NCBI GenBank assembly: GCA_022848825.1
Contig: JAJISH010000198.1
Span: forward strand, 1-14,879
Length of the DNA: 14,879 nt
Origin: Thermoplasmatota archaeon
Lineage (GTDB): Archaea > Thermoplasmatota > Thermoplasmata > RBG-16-68-12 > JAGMCJ01
Direction: 5' to 3'
Shown: positions 7,316 through 13,278 of the stretch, piece by piece
Layout of the letters: the number at the start of each line of letters is the position of its first letter
Position numbering within the stretch: the first letter of the stretch is position 1
The notes under the pieces: model-generated
The model's input: only the letters and a program-made list of their open reading frames with translations
Database searches by the model: none
What the model was told of the DNA's origin: nothing
Made by a program: the position numbers and the translations under genes

Positions 7316-7699
7316 ATGAGCTTCATTAAAAAGCCGTTTAAGAAATTCAGGGAAGGGGCAGTCAAGGAGACGGACCAGTACATCGATCTGGGTGATATGA
7401 CCTTCGAGGACGTTCCGACGACACTCGGTACGGGCGTCAAGTCGATGGTGAAGGTGGCCGAGGTCTACAGGTATGAGGACATCAACGAGCTCACGGCCCA
7501 CGTCTATAACGGTAACATACTCATTGTGGATTATAACTCGATAGCAAACGACGAATTGGCTCTCAAGAGGATAACGAACGAGCTGAAGTCCGTGGCCCGT
7601 GACACCGGCGGGGACGTAGCTGGTATCGGCAAAGGCATCCTGATAGCGACGCCCGGCGGAGTCAAGGTGGATCGCCACAAGCTCAGAGGGAGCTACTAG
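7316..7699 (+). CDS. sepF: Archaeal cell-division protein SepF
   Basis: The 127-residue product has the SepF layout. A short basic amphipathic N-terminal helix (MSFIKKPFKKFREG) is suited to membrane binding, followed by a linker (~18-45) and the compact alpha/beta SepF core (about 46-125: VYRYEDINELTAHVYNGNIL, then ITNELKSVARDTGGDVAGIG and ILIATPGGVKV). SepF dimers tether FtsZ to the membrane at the division site in archaea that use FtsZ. No ftsZ is in the window. The gene has its own TATA box and Shine-Dalgarno site. Its last 17 bp overlap the end of the convergent KaiC-like gene. Family assignment is firm. Confidence 0.85.
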   Translation: MSFIKKPFKKFREGAVKETDQYIDLGDMTFEDVPTTLGTGVKSMVKVAEVYRYEDINELTAHVYNGNILIVDYNSIANDELALKRITNELKSVARDTGGDVAGIGKGILIATPGGVKVDRHKLRGSY

Positions 7700-8474
7700 G
7701 CAGAGGCCCCACGAGGAATCTTCCGTTTTCGAATCTGAGTTCATGGTAATCCATTGAATGTTTTGTGTGTCTCAGCTTTGCGCATCTCAGTTTGAGCCCG
7801 ACCGAACCGTCCTGCAAGCGATGGAAGCCCACGTGAAACAGTCCGTCGGCGATGGAATCCTCACGATTGGGGTACACTCCCTCCTCTCCCTGGTCGAATA
7901 TGAACAAGCTCGTGGTTCCCAGGTTCCGCAGAAATGCGAAGAAGTGGAACAGATCTCTATGAGGCTCGTCCAGCCCCGCCAAAGAGTAAAGGCCCGTTAG
8001 GGAGTCTATGACTAGGAGGTCCACTTTTCGATACCTTTTCCTCTTGGTGATGAAGTCCTTGAGAACCTCTATCCAGTCCCCTGTCTCCTCCATGTCCTCG
8101 TGCTCAGTTCTCAGCCTTCCCACGTCAACGATGAAGTCCGAATCCTCGCTCAAACCCATGGATCGCATGGTCTCCTGCAAACTCTCTTTCGTCTCCTCAA
8201 GTGAGATGTAGAGCGCCTGAGCGCCGTTCTCGCTGTTGCGCGTCAGCAGGTTGAGCGCGATGGACGTCTTCATTGCACCGGAAGGGCCTGAAAGGAGACA
8301 GACGTGTCCTCGAGGGATGCCGCCCCCTATGAGATCATCAAAACCGTCTATGTACGTTCTTATCCTTGCAGTCGGCCTCTCCTCAAGTCCTTCAAGAGAC
8401 TCAAGTCTCTTCTGCAGTTTGGCGAGCTGCGCCTGTATCTCCTTGACCTCGTCTCTCAGGGTCTTTCCAGGCAT
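7683..8474 (-). CDS. KaiC-like RecA-superfamily ATPase with N-terminal coiled coil
   Basis: A 263-residue single-domain KaiC/RadA-type ATPase. Residues ~5-32 form a heptad-like charged helix (EVKEIQAQLAKLQKRLESLE), a probable coiled coil. The ATPase core has Walker A GPSGAMKT (63-70), the catalytic Glu pair EE (93-94) and Walker B DLLVID (152-157). A signature RDLFHFFAFLRNLG is shared with the second KaiC-like protein at 11276-11890. Such archaeal proteins are thought to act in signalling or regulation, but the partner is unknown. The ATG at 8474 is chosen because AAGGGAG precedes it; the frame stays open upstream to 8681, but that 69-codon extension looks non-coding and covers the promoter. 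It is divergent from the 8670 gene and convergent with sepF. Confidence 0.85.
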   Translation of the reverse strand: MPGKTLRDEVKEIQAQLAKLQKRLESLEGLEERPTARIRTYIDGFDDLIGGGIPRGHVCLLSGPSGAMKTSIALNLLTRNSENGAQALYISLEETKESLQETMRSMGLSEDSDFIVDVGRLRTEHEDMEETGDWIEVLKDFITKRKRYRKVDLLVIDSLTGLYSLAGLDEPHRDLFHFFAFLRNLGTTSLFIFDQGEEGVYPNREDSIADGLFHVGFHRLQDGSVGLKLRCAKLRHTKHSMDYHELRFENGRFLVGPLPSSSL

Positions 8475-8548
8475 CCTCCTCTCCCTTTCGCGCGGCGGTC
8501 CCCTGCGACAGAGTGGACCTTGACTGGTTATGTAATGTATCTGTGATG

Positions 8549-8555
8549 ATTTATC
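8549..8555 (-). promoter_or_regulatory. TATA box for the coiled-coil KaiC-like gene
   Basis: On the minus strand GATAAAT, preceded by the A-rich BRE-like GAAAAG, lies about 75 bp before the ATG at 8474. That gives a leader of about 50 nt ending in a purine-rich Shine-Dalgarno site. Together with the box at 8626 it makes 8475-8669 a divergent promoter region. Confidence 0.45.
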
Positions 8556-8625
8556 CTTTTCCTGTGCTGGCTCCCTCACATTCTTCTGGAGATTGATAAT
8601 CACGACCAGGCTTTCTCCCGAAATG

Positions 8626-8633
8626 TTTATATA
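8626..8633 (+). promoter_or_regulatory. Strong TATA box for the 8670 gene
   Basis: TTTATATA, preceded by a CGAAA BRE-like element, is one of the best matches in the window. A start near 8655 would leave a short leader carrying GGGG (about 8659-8662) ahead of the TTG at 8670. Confidence 0.65.
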
Positions 8634-8669
8634 GACTCGTTCACAAATATACACAAGCGGGGTATAGGA

Positions 8670-9092
8670 TTGGCAATTCACACTAAGCTGGGTAGAGGCG
8701 TAGCTGGCACTCTAACGGTGGAATCCCTCACCAAAGCCATCAGGAACAGCATCGACAGGGAGGGAATGAAGGACGAGGATGCCAGGGACATCGCGCACCG
8801 CGTGATGAACTTCTTCGGATATAGCGAAAGGATCATAGACAACATCCTGGAACCTGAGGACAGGGATGCCTTCTATATGCTCGAGGACTCCGGTCTCCTG
8901 ACTACGGAGAGAGAGGAGACAACGCTCTACGATGGGAGGGAATGGAGGATACACTACTGGCTCTTCCGGAAGGAGAAGATCCTCGAACTGGTGAGGTCCG
9001 CCGAGCAGAGAGAGATACTACCGGACGACGACCTCTCGATATACGATGACGTTCCGGAGAACATCTGGGGCACGAGAAAGGAGAACGAGTAG
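8670..9092 (+). CDS. Conserved small protein of unknown function (possibly DUF6015)
   Basis: A 140-residue acidic, helix-rich soluble protein with no signal peptide or membrane helix. The N-terminal half (LTVESLTKAIRNS... HRVMNFFGYSERIIDNIL) is predicted helical. The middle (MLEDSGLLTTEREETTLYDG) followed by REWRIHYWLFRKEKIL looks like a winged-helix-type beta-wing, so DNA binding or a regulatory role is possible (inference). From memory it resembles the archaeal DUF6015 family, which I cannot verify here. It starts at TTG 8670 behind a strong TATA box and a GGGG motif. The codon use matches the neighbours, so it is a real gene. Its shared promoter region with the KaiC-like gene hints at linked regulation. 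Confidence 0.65.
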   Translation: MAIHTKLGRGVAGTLTVESLTKAIRNSIDREGMKDEDARDIAHRVMNFFGYSERIIDNILEPEDRDAFYMLEDSGLLTTEREETTLYDGREWRIHYWLFRKEKILELVRSAEQREILPDDDLSIYDDVPENIWGTRKENE

Positions 9093-9137
9093 GCGGGCGT
9101 TCTGGGACGAGGGTTCACGGTAAGAGGAACCTCTGGA

Positions 9138-9263
9138 TTATCCGCCTGTGTTGATGTTGCGGTACTCAATCTCCATAAGTTCTTTGAGCGACCACTCGGT
9201 GTCAAGCGGCATCGTTGAACGTAGAAGCGCGATATCGCGGTAGATGGTTTCGGCCTTCCAGTT
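9138..9263 (-). pseudogene. Coding-like C-terminal remnant in the 9093-9316 gap
   Basis: The minus strand is open for 41 codons between a TGA (9264-9266) and a TAA (9138-9140) and reads like real protein. It begins AETIYRDIALLRSTMPLDTE, then a helix-like ELMEIEYRNINTGG, then stop. There is no start codon for the full stretch; an internal ATG would give only 24 residues. Arg codons here are CGC/CGT rather than the AGG favoured by nearby genes. I interpret it as the tail of a decayed, perhaps transferred, gene of unrecognised family. A very short intact gene is less likely. The rest of the gap holds only the helicase TATA box. Confidence 0.4.
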
Positions 9264-9285
9264 TCACCGACCTCCCTCACATCCA

Positions 9286-9291
9286 TATATA
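9286..9291 (+). promoter_or_regulatory. TATA box for the helicase gene
   Basis: TATATA lies 26-31 bp before the ATG at 9317 with no Shine-Dalgarno motif between, consistent with a leaderless transcript. Confidence 0.6.
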
Positions 9292-9316
9292 GAATCCTTC
9301 AGCAGCACTCAATTGG

Positions 9317-11233
9317 ATGCATTTTCCCTACAGCTACCGCAAGCATCAGAAGGACATGATCCAGGCCATCGAAAGAACCCTCCAAGGAGGTCACATTGTC
9401 CTGCAGTCAGGGACGGGGTCGGGGAAGACAGTATGCGCGCTGTATCCGGCGCTGAAGCTCGCGGTATCGGAGGGCAAGAAGGTCCTGTACCTCGTAAGGA
9501 CGAACTCCCAACAGAGGCAGGTCATCGTCGAGATGCGTCGCATCGGCGGCGTCTTTGGCATGGGGTTCCAGGGAAGGCACTCGACTTGCCTCGCGGTCAG
9601 GAGCAATCCACGTCTGAGGGAGGGTAGCCCCGAGGAGCTGATGAGATACTGCAGTCACAAGAAGACCATGACTGTGAGGGGAGAGAGGGGCGGGTGCAAG
9701 CACTACTCCAATCTGCTGAACGCGGACCTGAAGGAGATAGAGGATTGGGCCAAGAGGAAGATCCCGACAATGGAGCAGTTCTTTGACAAATGCATAGGAC
9801 TGGGCATATGTCCCTACGAAACGTCCAAACTCCTCATTCCCTCCGCTCACCTGGTCACCTGCCCATACGTCTACTTCTTCGACTACGGTATCAGATCGGC
9901 CTTTCTCGAGTGGATGGGAGTCGACACGAGGGACCTGATTCTGATCGTCGACGAGGCCCATAACCTGCCGGAATACGCGAGGGACATGCGATCCGCCCGC
10001 CTGACGCTCCACTCCCTGAGACTGGCCATGAGGGAGGCAGAGAAGTTCGGGGACGTCAAGGTGCTCGGGACAAGAACAGTGAAAGGGTTCTGCGATGTGT
10101 TGTACGATACGGTCCTCCACTTGGTAGCAGACTACGTGGAGGAAGACGACGGCATGCTCCCCCCGAATCAGCTCGAAGAGGATCTCATGCACAAACTCAC
10201 GGTGACATCGATACAGCTGGAAGCCCTGTTCCACAATCTGATGAGCTACGGCGAAGTCATAAGGCGGAAGATGGAAGAGGACGGCAAGCTCCCCAGATCA
10301 TTCATCTTCTCTCTCGGTGCCTTTCTCAGTTTCTGGACGTCCATGGACGCATCGTCCTACGTCAAGCTCGCCAATGCCGGTGACTCCATCGGGATTGAGG
10401 GATACTGCCTAGACCCATCGCATATCGGAGAGATGGTGGCCGAATGCCAAGCGTCGGTGCACATGTCGGGGACGCTCGAACCACTTGTCCAATACAAGGA
10501 GACTCTGGGTCTGCCCGAGTCGACGACCTTGGCGACGTTCTCCAGTCCGTTCCCCTCGGAGAACAGACGCGTCATGTACGTCGAGGATGTGACGACGAGG
10601 TACGAGGAACTCCGCTCGAGCGAGGAGATCATCCCTCGACTGAAGAGCCATATCCTGAACCTCGTGCAAAGCATCCCGCGAAACATCGTCGTCTTCTTCC
10701 CCAGTCACGACAAGCTGGAGGAGTTCCTTGACATGGAAGAGGCGATCTCAAGACCCCTGTTCGTCGAGAGAAGAGATTCAACGCATGATGAGCTGATGGA
10801 GACCGTGGACGGCTTCAAGACAGGCTCCGGCGTATTGTTCGCGGTGATGGGCGGGAGGATCAGCGAGGGTCTGGACTTCCCGGACAAGGAGCTGGAGATG
10901 GCCGTGTTGGTCGGAATTCCGTATCCGAAACCCACCGCCAAGCAGAGGTCGCTGCTCAGATACTTCGATATCAAATTCGACAAGGGCTGGGATTATGCCA
11001 TGAAGGCCCCCGCAACGAGGAGGATTCTTCAGTGCATAGGAAGGCTGATCAGGAAAAAGAGCGACATCGGGGTCGCGGTGATACTGGACAAGAGGGCGAA
11101 GTCATTCCAGAGAAAGATCGAGAATCTCGACCGGACCGATGATCCTGTAGAAGAAACAAAGAGGTTCTTCGCGGAGAGAGAACTACTCCGTGATGGCGCT
11201 GGTCACCATGAAATGCTCGTCGGACTTCATTAG
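9317..11233 (+). CDS. XPD/Rad3-family iron-sulfur DNA helicase
   Basis: A 638-residue superfamily 2 helicase with the XPD/DinG plan. Motif I is SGTGSGKT (31-38) and motif II is DEAH (212-215). Four cysteines placed like the XPD 4Fe-4S ligands lie between them: C91, C112, C127 and C165 (in ICPYE); C159 is an extra nearby Cys. Helicase domain 2 carries GGRISEGLDFPD and motif VI QCIGRLIR (572-579). The Arch-like insertion falls at roughly 225-400. Such enzymes unwind DNA 5' to 3' using ATP and act in repair or transcription-associated processes. Length and motif order are normal, so it should be active. It has its own leaderless-type promoter. Its 3' end faces the second KaiC-like gene and overlaps that gene's coding-like extension (11183-11275). 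Confidence 0.9.
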   Translation: MHFPYSYRKHQKDMIQAIERTLQGGHIVLQSGTGSGKTVCALYPALKLAVSEGKKVLYLVRTNSQQRQVIVEMRRIGGVFGMGFQGRHSTCLAVRSNPRLREGSPEELMRYCSHKKTMTVRGERGGCKHYSNLLNADLKEIEDWAKRKIPTMEQFFDKCIGLGICPYETSKLLIPSAHLVTCPYVYFFDYGIRSAFLEWMGVDTRDLILIVDEAHNLPEYARDMRSARLTLHSLRLAMREAEKFGDVKVLGTRTVKGFCDVLYDTVLHLVADYVEEDDGMLPPNQLEEDLMHKLTVTSIQLEALFHNLMSYGEVIRRKMEEDGKLPRSFIFSLGAFLSFWTSMDASSYVKLANAGDSIGIEGYCLDPSHIGEMVAECQASVHMSGTLEPLVQYKETLGLPESTTLATFSSPFPSENRRVMYVEDVTTRYEELRSSEEIIPRLKSHILNLVQSIPRNIVVFFPSHDKLEEFLDMEEAISRPLFVERRDSTHDELMETVDGFKTGSGVLFAVMGGRISEGLDFPDKELEMAVLVGIPYPKPTAKQRSLLRYFDIKFDKGWDYAMKAPATRRILQCIGRLIRKKSDIGVAVILDKRAKSFQRKIENLDRTDDPVEETKRFFAERELLRDGAGHHEMLVGLH

Positions 11234-11275
11234 CGTGAAGTAGCCCCGCTCATGGTCCGTCATCCTCATCTTGAC
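11183..11275 (-). pseudogene. In-frame continuation of the second KaiC-like gene beyond its TGA
   Basis: Directly after the TGA at 11276-11278 the same frame continues for 30 sense codons to a TAG (11183-11185). It encodes VKMRMTDHERGYFTLMKSDE and then HFMVTSAITE. This is the kind of C-terminal beta-hairpin KaiC-like ATPases normally carry, and it aligns without gaps to the end of the paralog at 7683-8474 (CAKLRHTKHSMDYHELRFEN...). The TGA falls opposite that paralog's Cys231. Either a recent nonsense change removed the tail, the stop is read through or recoded, or there is a base error. The segment overlaps the helicase 3' end by 51 bp. Confidence 0.6.
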
Positions 11276-11890
11276 TCATCTTATCCTCAGTTGCACGTCG
11301 GTCTCCCCGACCTCATACTGCCTGAGGTATAGGATGCCGTCCGACAGGAAGTCTTCTTGATAGGCGACAAGCCTGTCCGAGCCCATCGGTATCTCAGAGA
11401 TGAGGAACGTTGTCGCTCCGAGCGTGCGAAGGAATCCGAAGAAGTGGAAAAGGTCCCTTCTGGGGTTGGTCAGCTGTGCCAGAGAGTACAGGGCAGCGAG
11501 AGAATCGATGGCAACCATGTCGAAGTTGCTTTCTCTGACCCTCTGCTCGATGTACTTCGTCAGTATCTCAATCCAGTTCTTGGTCAGCTCCTCCTCTTTG
11601 TGCTCCATTCGGATCTTGGCCACATCTAGTACGTACAGCTCCAGCTCGTCGATGTTCTTCATTCCCAAGTCCTCCATAGCGCCCTTCAGGGAATCATGTC
11701 CCTCCTCTAGGGCTATGAAGAGACCCTTCGATCCGTTGTTCTTCACGTTGTTGTAGAGGATGCTGAACGTGAGAGAGGTTTTCATCGTCCCTGGCGTACC
11801 ACACACGAGCACTACGTGCCCCTTCGGCACGCCGCCTCCAAGAGCCTTGTCGAATCCATCGATATATGTCGCGATCCTCTCTACACTCAT
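11276..11890 (-). CDS. Second KaiC-like RecA-superfamily ATPase, apparently truncated by TGA
   Basis: 204 residues as read to the first stop. The core is a KaiC-type ATPase: TYIDGFDKALGGGVPKGH (8-25), Walker A GTPGTMKT (31-38), catalytic EE (62-63), Walker B DMVAID (124-129) and RDLFHFFGFLRTLG, shared with the paralog 3 kb away. It lacks that paralog's N-terminal coiled coil. The reading ends at QLRIR, in the middle of the terminal beta-sheet where family members continue about 30 more residues; those residues are present in frame after the TGA (see 11183-11275). Full length would be about 235. The ATP-binding core is intact, so the short form could still bind ATP. It is divergent from carS. 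A regulatory or signalling role is inferred from the family only. Confidence 0.8.
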   Translation of the reverse strand: MSVERIATYIDGFDKALGGGVPKGHVVLVCGTPGTMKTSLTFSILYNNVKNNGSKGLFIALEEGHDSLKGAMEDLGMKNIDELELYVLDVAKIRMEHKEEELTKNWIEILTKYIEQRVRESNFDMVAIDSLAALYSLAQLTNPRRDLFHFFGFLRTLGATTFLISEIPMGSDRLVAYQEDFLSDGILYLRQYEVGETDVQLRIR

Positions 11891-11913
11891 CTCTCAGTAA
11901 TCTTCGTCCAGAG

Positions 11914-11920
11914 ATATTTA
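11914..11920 (-). promoter_or_regulatory. TATA box for the second KaiC-like gene
   Basis: On the minus strand TAAATAT (within GGTTAAATATC) lies 24-30 bp before the ATG at 11890, a leaderless-type spacing. Confidence 0.6.
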
Positions 11921-11997
11921 ACCGTGTTGTAGTGGTTATCAACTCTGCGAACCAGCCGTACTCAGAATGGGAGGTCCTGGGGGGGGCACTCATTACG

Positions 11998-12004
11998 GTT
12001 TTAT
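11998..12004 (+). promoter_or_regulatory. TATA-like element for carS
   Basis: GTTTTAT lies 24-30 bp before the ATG at 12028, fitting a leaderless transcript and supporting that start over the upstream in-frame TTG at 11866, which lies inside the divergent KaiC-like gene. A run of eight G (11979-11986) sits just upstream. Confidence 0.45.
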
Positions 12005-12027
12005 GCCCCGATGATATTACCATCCTG

Positions 12028-12591
12028 ATGGACATCCCTCTGATCCTCGTTCAGGCATTCTGGTTCTTGATTCCCGCTTACGTCGCCAATCCTTCCGCCG
12101 TGCTGTTCGGTGGCGGCAAGCCCATGGATTCCGGTCTGAGGTTGAAGGATGGGAGGAGGCTCCTCGGTGACGGGAAGACATGGAGGGGATTTGCAGGCGG
12201 GACACTGTCCGGCATGCTCATCGGAGGGATACAGCACACATCCGCATGGGCTGCGGGAACCGGACAGTTCTCCTTCGGCTCCCCGCTCCAAGCGGCTCTT
12301 CTGATATTCCTCCTTTCCTGTGGAGCCCTTCTGGGCGACATCCTTGGAAGCTTCATAAAGCGCAGGGCGGGAATCGAGAGAGGAGCCAAGACACCAGGTC
12401 TGGACCAGTATGATTTCCTCATCGGAGCGACGATTCTCCTGCTCATTTTCGAGACGGGGTGGTTCTTGAGGACTTACGTCCTTGACGGCGCCATCATAGG
12501 TTTGATATTCATAGTCCTCATTACTCCTCCGATGCATCGAGCTGTCAATGTCCTAGGGTACAGACTCGGCAAGAAAGACGTCCCGTGGTGA
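12028..12591 (+). CDS. carS: CDP-archaeol synthase
   Basis: A 187-residue multi-helix membrane protein of the CarS family, which activates digeranylgeranylglycerol phosphate with CTP to give CDP-archaeol, the branch point for archaeal phospholipid head groups. Diagnostic motifs are present: PAYVANPSAVLFGGGKPMD near the N-terminus, DGRRLLGDGKTWRGF in the first cytoplasmic loop, and GALLGDILGSFIKRR followed by GAKTPGLDQYDFLIGA further on. About four to five hydrophobic segments are visible. The ATG at 12028 gives the normal family length and begins directly with the first helix. The upstream extension to 11866 is not conserved-looking. It is followed after 5 bp by pyrE, so the two are likely cotranscribed. 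Confidence 0.9.
   Translation: MDIPLILVQAFWFLIPAYVANPSAVLFGGGKPMDSGLRLKDGRRLLGDGKTWRGFAGGTLSGMLIGGIQHTSAWAAGTGQFSFGSPLQAALLIFLLSCGALLGDILGSFIKRRAGIERGAKTPGLDQYDFLIGATILLLIFETGWFLRTYVLDGAIIGLIFIVLITPPMHRAVNVLGYRLGKKDVPW
12587..12591 (+). promoter_or_regulatory. Shine-Dalgarno GGTGA for pyrE
   Basis: GGTGA, overlapping the carS stop codon, lies 5 nt before the ATG at 12597 and matches the anti-SD complement (AGGAGGTGA). It favours that ATG over the GTG codons at 12585 and 12588. Confidence 0.5.
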
Positions 12592-12596
12592 GTATA

Positions 12597-13235
12597 ATGG
12601 CTTTGTGTGAGGTTTGCGGTATCAGGGAGGCAAGGAATGAATGCATCAGCTGTCACAGATCGGTGTGCGGCGACTGCATCATAGCCATCGCAGGTGTCTG
12701 TGTGAAGTGTTCCAAGCCCGATGTGAGCGACTTGGTGAACGATCTGAAGAACACCAAAGCTCTGCAATTCGGCAAGTTCACCCTCGCTTCTGGCGAGGAG
12801 AGTGATTACTACATCGACATAAAGAAGGCGATTACGGAAACCAGGGTCCTGGAGAAGATCGCGGAGAAGATCGCCCCGCACGCGGTAGGCGCGGACAGGA
12901 TCGCAGGCGTCGAGCTCGGGGCCGTGCCAATCGCTGTGGCGGTAGCCATGAAGATCGATAGACCGTTCATCATCGTGAGAAAGAAGAGGAAAGAGCACGG
13001 CACCGGAAAGATATTCGAGGGAGAACTGGTCAAAGGGGACAATATCCTGTTCGTCGAGGACGTGACCACGACAGGCAACAGCTTGAGAAAGGCGATCGTG
13101 GAGCTCAGGGCGGAAGGGGCCACCGTGGAGAAAGCAGTCGTGGTTGTTGACAGAGAGGAGGGCGGCCAGGAGAACTTGGGGGAAATTGGAGTCGAACTCA
13201 TACCCCTGGTCAGATCGACGGATTTGCTCGGCTAG
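12597..13235 (+). CDS. pyrE: Orotate phosphoribosyltransferase with N-terminal 8-Cys zinc module
   Basis: A 212-residue protein in two parts. Residues 1-38 hold eight cysteines in four CxxC pairs (C4/C7, C16/C19, C24/C27, C35/C38), a pattern able to bind two zinc ions in a B-box/HIT-like cross-brace. Residues ~45-212 are a standard type I phosphoribosyltransferase: LQFGKFTLASGEESDYYID (56-74), the mobile catalytic loop with RKKRKEHGTGK (128-138), and the PRPP loop FVEDVTTTG (152-160). It makes OMP from orotate and PRPP in pyrimidine synthesis. Typical archaeal PyrE is about 170-185 residues and starts near the second part, so the zinc module is an addition. It is coupled to carS. The enzyme call is firm; the role of the zinc part (regulation, dimer contacts, RNA or protein binding) is unknown. 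Confidence 0.88.
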   Translation: MALCEVCGIREARNECISCHRSVCGDCIIAIAGVCVKCSKPDVSDLVNDLKNTKALQFGKFTLASGEESDYYIDIKKAITETRVLEKIAEKIAPHAVGADRIAGVELGAVPIAVAVAMKIDRPFIIVRKKRKEHGTGKIFEGELVKGDNILFVEDVTTTGNSLRKAIVELRAEGATVEKAVVVVDREEGGQENLGEIGVELIPLVRSTDLLG

Positions 13236-13249
13236 AACAACCGCGATTG

Positions 13250-13258
13250 TTTTAAATA
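13250..13258 (+). promoter_or_regulatory. TATA box for the clostripain-family gene
   Basis: TTTTAAATA lies 21-29 bp before the ATG at 13279. The ATG at 13270 is too close to the box to be in the transcript, so 13279 or 13282 is preferred. Confidence 0.65.
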
Positions 13259-13278
13259 CTGGGCTGAAAATGATTTCA

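Noticed and set aside
8475..8681. 69-codon upstream extension of the first KaiC-like gene
   Set aside because: It spans both divergent TATA boxes, is AT-rich and not protein-like, and a Shine-Dalgarno site supports the ATG at 8474.
9407..10234. 275-codon minus-strand open frame opposite the helicase gene
   Set aside because: It lies wholly antisense to clear helicase motifs; its composition (His/Val/Gln-rich) is that of a shadow frame and it has no recognisable domain.
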